NCBI GenBank assembly: GCA_964505725.1 | Contig: CAZDJK010000088.1 | Location: forward strand, 1-7,499 | Source: CAVRJC01 sp964505725 | GTDB taxonomy: Bacteria; Actinomycetota; Acidimicrobiia; IMCC26256; DASPTH01 | Length of the DNA: 7,499 nucleotides | Direction of reading: 5' to 3' | Shown: piece after piece, positions 5,412-7,499 of the stretch | Position numbering within the stretch: position 1 is the stretch's first letter | How the letters are laid out: each line of letters begins with the position of its first letter | The notes under the pieces: generated by a model | What the model was told of the DNA's origin: nothing | The model's database searches: none | Seen by the model: only the letters and a program-made list of their open reading frames with translations | Program-made: the position numbers and the translations under genes

Positions 5412-7316
5412 GTGAGGCGGCAGGGAACACACACACGGGTAGCACGCGCGGCGGTGCGCGTCAGGGTCGATCCCACACTGGTGGTCTTCGACGCCGTGCT
5501 CACCGCGGCCTCGTATCTCATCGTGCTGATGCTGCGCTTCGACGGCCATGTGCCGCAGATGTGGTTCGACCCGTTCGTGGGCTTCACGGCCGCCGCCGTC
5601 GCGATCCAGCTCTCGTCGAACTGGGCCTGGGGTCTGTACCGGCAGATGTGGCGCCACGCGAGCATCAGCGAGGCGAAGCGGATGCTCCAGGCCGGAGCCA
5701 CCGCCGGGCTCGGTCTGCTTGTCGTGTACATCGCAACTGATCATCCCGTCCCGATCTCGGTCGCGGCGCTCGGATGGTTCGTGGCAACCATGCTGATCGG
5801 GGGCTTGCGCTTCCAGTCACGCCTGTTCGCATTCCACAAGCGCGAGGAGACACCCGGCGGACTCCGCGTGGTCATCGTCGGCGCGGGCGACGCGGGCGCC
5901 ATGATCGTGCGCGAGATGCACCGGACGCCGACGTCCGGCATGGTGCCGGTCGCGTTCCTCGACGACGACCCGTACAAGGTGGGCCTCACGCTGCACGGCG
6001 TGCCGGTCGTCGGTTCGACCACCGACGTGGCGGAGACGGTCGAGAAGTACGACGGGCACCGCGTCATCCTCGCGATCCCGCGTGCGGCGCAGGGTCTCGT
6101 CAACCGCATCGCGACCCAGGCGGAAGCGGCCGAGGTGCCGCTGCAGGTGCTGCCGGGCTTCGGCGAGCTCATGCGCGACCGCGTGTCGCTGCGCGACGTG
6201 CGCGACCTCCGCATCGAGGACCTCATCGGCCGGGAGATCGTGAAGATCGACCTCGAGGCCGTGCACGAGCTGCTGGCCGGTCGCCGAGTGCTGATCACCG
6301 GAGGCGGCGGCTCCATCGGTTCCGAGATCGCACGTCAGGTCGCCGCCTGCAGGCCGTCGAAGCTCGTGATTCTCGACCACGACGAGACGCACCTCCACGA
6401 CGCGGCGGCCACGATGCACGTGGAGCCCATCAGCGTGCTCGCCGACATCCGCGACCGGACACGTCTGCGCCGGGCGTTCGAGACCCACCGCCCCGAGATC
6501 GTGTTCCACGCCGCGGCGCACAAGCACGTGCCGATCCTCGAGACCCAGTCGTGCGAGGCGATCGACACCAACGTGCTCGGAACCCTCGGCCTAATCGCGG
6601 TGGCCGAGGAGTTCGGCACCGAGCACCTCGTGTTCATCTCCACCGACAAGGCGGTCCAGCCCGAGAGCGTGATGGGCGCGTCGAAGTGGTTCGGCGAGCA
6701 AGTGGTGCTCTCGCACAGCGGCACGAATCGGCGGTTCTGCGCGGTGCGCTTCGGCAACGTGCTCGGCAGCCGCGGCAGTGTGATCCCGACGTTCCTCCGC
6801 CAGATCGAGAACGGCGGGCCGGTCACGGTGACCGATCCCCGGATGACGCGCTACTTCATGACGACCGAGGAGGCAGTACAGCTCGTGCTGCAGGCGGCTG
6901 CGTTCTCGAACGGCGGCGAGGTCTTCATGCTCGAGATGGGCCAGGCCGTGAACATCATGGATCTCGCCAAGCGCATGATCCGCCTCTCCGGCGCCCGTCC
7001 GGGCACCGACATCGAGATCGAGGTGACCGGCATCCGCTCCGGCGAGAAGCTCACCGAGGAGCTGTGCGCGCCGGACGAGGTCCAGCACCCGACCGACCAC
7101 CCCTCGATCGTCAGGCTCGAGCCCGAGAAGCTCGCCCAGGACGTGCTCGAGGAGACGACGCGTGCCTTCACCACGATCGCGACCTACAAGGACGACGAGG
7201 CCGCCGGTCGTGCGCTCATCAGCGTCGCCCGTGACCGGGCCGTCCCCTACGTGGGCGACGCCGTCATCGATCTCGTCGCCGAGGAAGCTCGCGACGGGGG
7301 ATCCGTCGTCTCGTAG
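5412..7316 (+). CDS. Membrane-anchored NDP-sugar 4,6-dehydratase (WbpM/PglF/CapD family)
   Basis: The 634-residue product has the full layout of the long dehydratases. Four N-terminal membrane helices (about 21-41, 51-70, 93-109, 113-131) are followed by a first Rossmann-like domain with VIVGAGDAG (154-162), and then the catalytic SDR domain with TGGGGSIGSE (296-305) for NAD(P) binding. Further family motifs are AAAHKHVPILE (367-377), STDKAVQP (410-417), MGASK (421-425) and GIRSGEKLTEEL (540-551). T411, D412, K413, M421 and K425 have the same spacing as the active-site residues of PglF, with Met in place of the usual SDR Tyr, as in WbpM. The expected reaction is UDP-GlcNAc to UDP-2-acetamido-2,6-dideoxy-4-hexulose at the cytoplasmic face, the first step to sugars such as QuiNAc, FucNAc or bacillosamine; substrate is inferred from the family. 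A GT4-type gene follows after 57 nt, suggesting an operon for glycan synthesis. No truncation or missing key residue is seen. Confidence 0.95.
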   Translation: MRRQGTHTRVARAAVRVRVDPTLVVFDAVLTAASYLIVLMLRFDGHVPQMWFDPFVGFTAAAVAIQLSSNWAWGLYRQMWRHASISEAKRMLQAGATAGLGLLVVYIATDHPVPISVAALGWFVATMLIGGLRFQSRLFAFHKREETPGGLRVVIVGAGDAGAMIVREMHRTPTSGMVPVAFLDDDPYKVGLTLHGVPVVGSTTDVAETVEKYDGHRVILAIPRAAQGLVNRIATQAEAAEVPLQVLPGFGELMRDRVSLRDVRDLRIEDLIGREIVKIDLEAVHELLAGRRVLITGGGGSIGSEIARQVAACRPSKLVILDHDETHLHDAAATMHVEPISVLADIRDRTRLRRAFETHRPEIVFHAAAHKHVPILETQSCEAIDTNVLGTLGLIAVAEEFGTEHLVFISTDKAVQPESVMGASKWFGEQVVLSHSGTNRRFCAVRFGNVLGSRGSVIPTFLRQIENGGPVTVTDPRMTRYFMTTEEAVQLVLQAAAFSNGGEVFMLEMGQAVNIMDLAKRMIRLSGARPGTDIEIEVTGIRSGEKLTEELCAPDEVQHPTDHPSIVRLEPEKLAQDVLEETTRAFTTIATYKDDEAAGRALISVARDRAVPYVGDAVIDLVAEEARDGGSVVS

Positions 7317-7373
7317 ACCGTACGCGCCTCGCAGGTCACCCGAACGAGGCCGGCGCGGAGAGACAGTGCACTG

Positions 7374-7499
7374 ATGCCGCGCATTCTCTGGCTCGCGAAG
7401 GGTCTCGGCCGCGGCGGCGCGGAGCAGCTCCTCGTGGGCATGATCCCGTACGTCGACCGCGACACCTACGACGTAGAGGTCGCGTACCTCCTCCCGTGG
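7374..7499 (+). CDS. Glycosyltransferase, GT4-like, N-terminal fragment
   Basis: The frame runs from ATG at 7374 to the end of the window (42 residues, truncated by the window edge). It begins with a beta strand RILWLAKGL and a glycine-rich turn GRGGAEQLL (residues 12-20), the usual start of the N-terminal Rossmann domain of GT-B glycosyltransferases of family GT4. These transfer a sugar from a nucleotide donor to a growing glycan at the cytoplasmic face. The gene starts 57 nt after the dehydratase stop on the same strand and is probably co-transcribed with it. A weak GGAG (7357-7360) lies 13 nt upstream, longer than ideal. The donor, acceptor and exact subfamily cannot be told from this fragment. 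Confidence 0.8.
   Translation, partial: MPRILWLAKGLGRGGAEQLLVGMIPYVDRDTYDVEVAYLLPW

Noticed and set aside
5176..5415. A 79-codon plus-strand frame starting at GTG whose TGA overlaps the GTG start of the dehydratase gene
   Set aside because: The GTGA overlap would suit translational coupling, but there is no ribosome binding site, G/C at third positions is clearly lower than in the real genes, it includes TTA and other rare codons, and the product has no recognisable feature.
5774..7234. A 486-codon plus-strand frame within the dehydratase gene
   Set aside because: It is Arg-rich and featureless; the overlapping frame is a full dehydratase with all motifs.
1..7499. CRISPR arrays, insertion sequences, tRNA or rRNA genes
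   Set aside because: I saw no regularly spaced repeats, transposase-like product, terminal inverted repeats, or tRNA or rRNA signature anywhere in the window.

Overview
The window is high-GC DNA with strongly GC-biased third codon positions. It carries an LAxTG-type sorting signal, a DUF4012 protein and a mixture of leaderless-looking and Shine-Dalgarno-led starts. This points to a high-GC actinobacterium; an acidimicrobial or related lineage is my guess, not something the sequence proves. The gene content is that of a cell-surface polysaccharide (capsule, exopolysaccharide or glycan) locus.

Layout: positions 1-216 hold the 3' end of an unidentified plus-strand gene with a disordered Ser/Pro/Asp-rich tail. 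A polytopic membrane protein (234-1724, +) follows after 17 nt; it resembles Wzy/GT-C-like envelope polysaccharide proteins. It converges on, and overlaps by 57 bp, a very large minus-strand gene (1668-4541, -). That gene encodes a DUF4012 protein preceded by an 11-helix membrane module which I read as a degenerate WecA/MraY-type domain. A 123-bp divergent promoter region (4542-4664) separates it from a small secreted protein with an LAFTG sorting signal (4665-5168, +). A 243-bp non-coding stretch (5169-5411) with DnaA-box-like motifs leads to a full-length WbpM/PglF/CapD-type membrane-anchored NDP-sugar 4,6-dehydratase (5412-7316, +). The window ends in the first 42 codons of a GT4-type glycosyltransferase (7374-7499, +).

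How they may work together: the dehydratase would make a UDP-4-keto-6-deoxy sugar, the glycosyltransferase would use activated sugars to build a lipid-linked glycan, and the Wzy-like protein is a candidate for polymerisation or transfer on the outer face of the membrane. The DUF4012 fusion has a large predicted extracytoplasmic domain and a membrane module resembling polyprenyl-phosphate sugar-phosphate transferases. The LAFTG protein is probably attached to the wall by a class E sortase that is not in this window. The most unusual item is the DUF4012 fusion: its membrane module keeps the WecA-like helix layout and the HxxxR cytosolic loop but has lost the acidic catalytic motifs.
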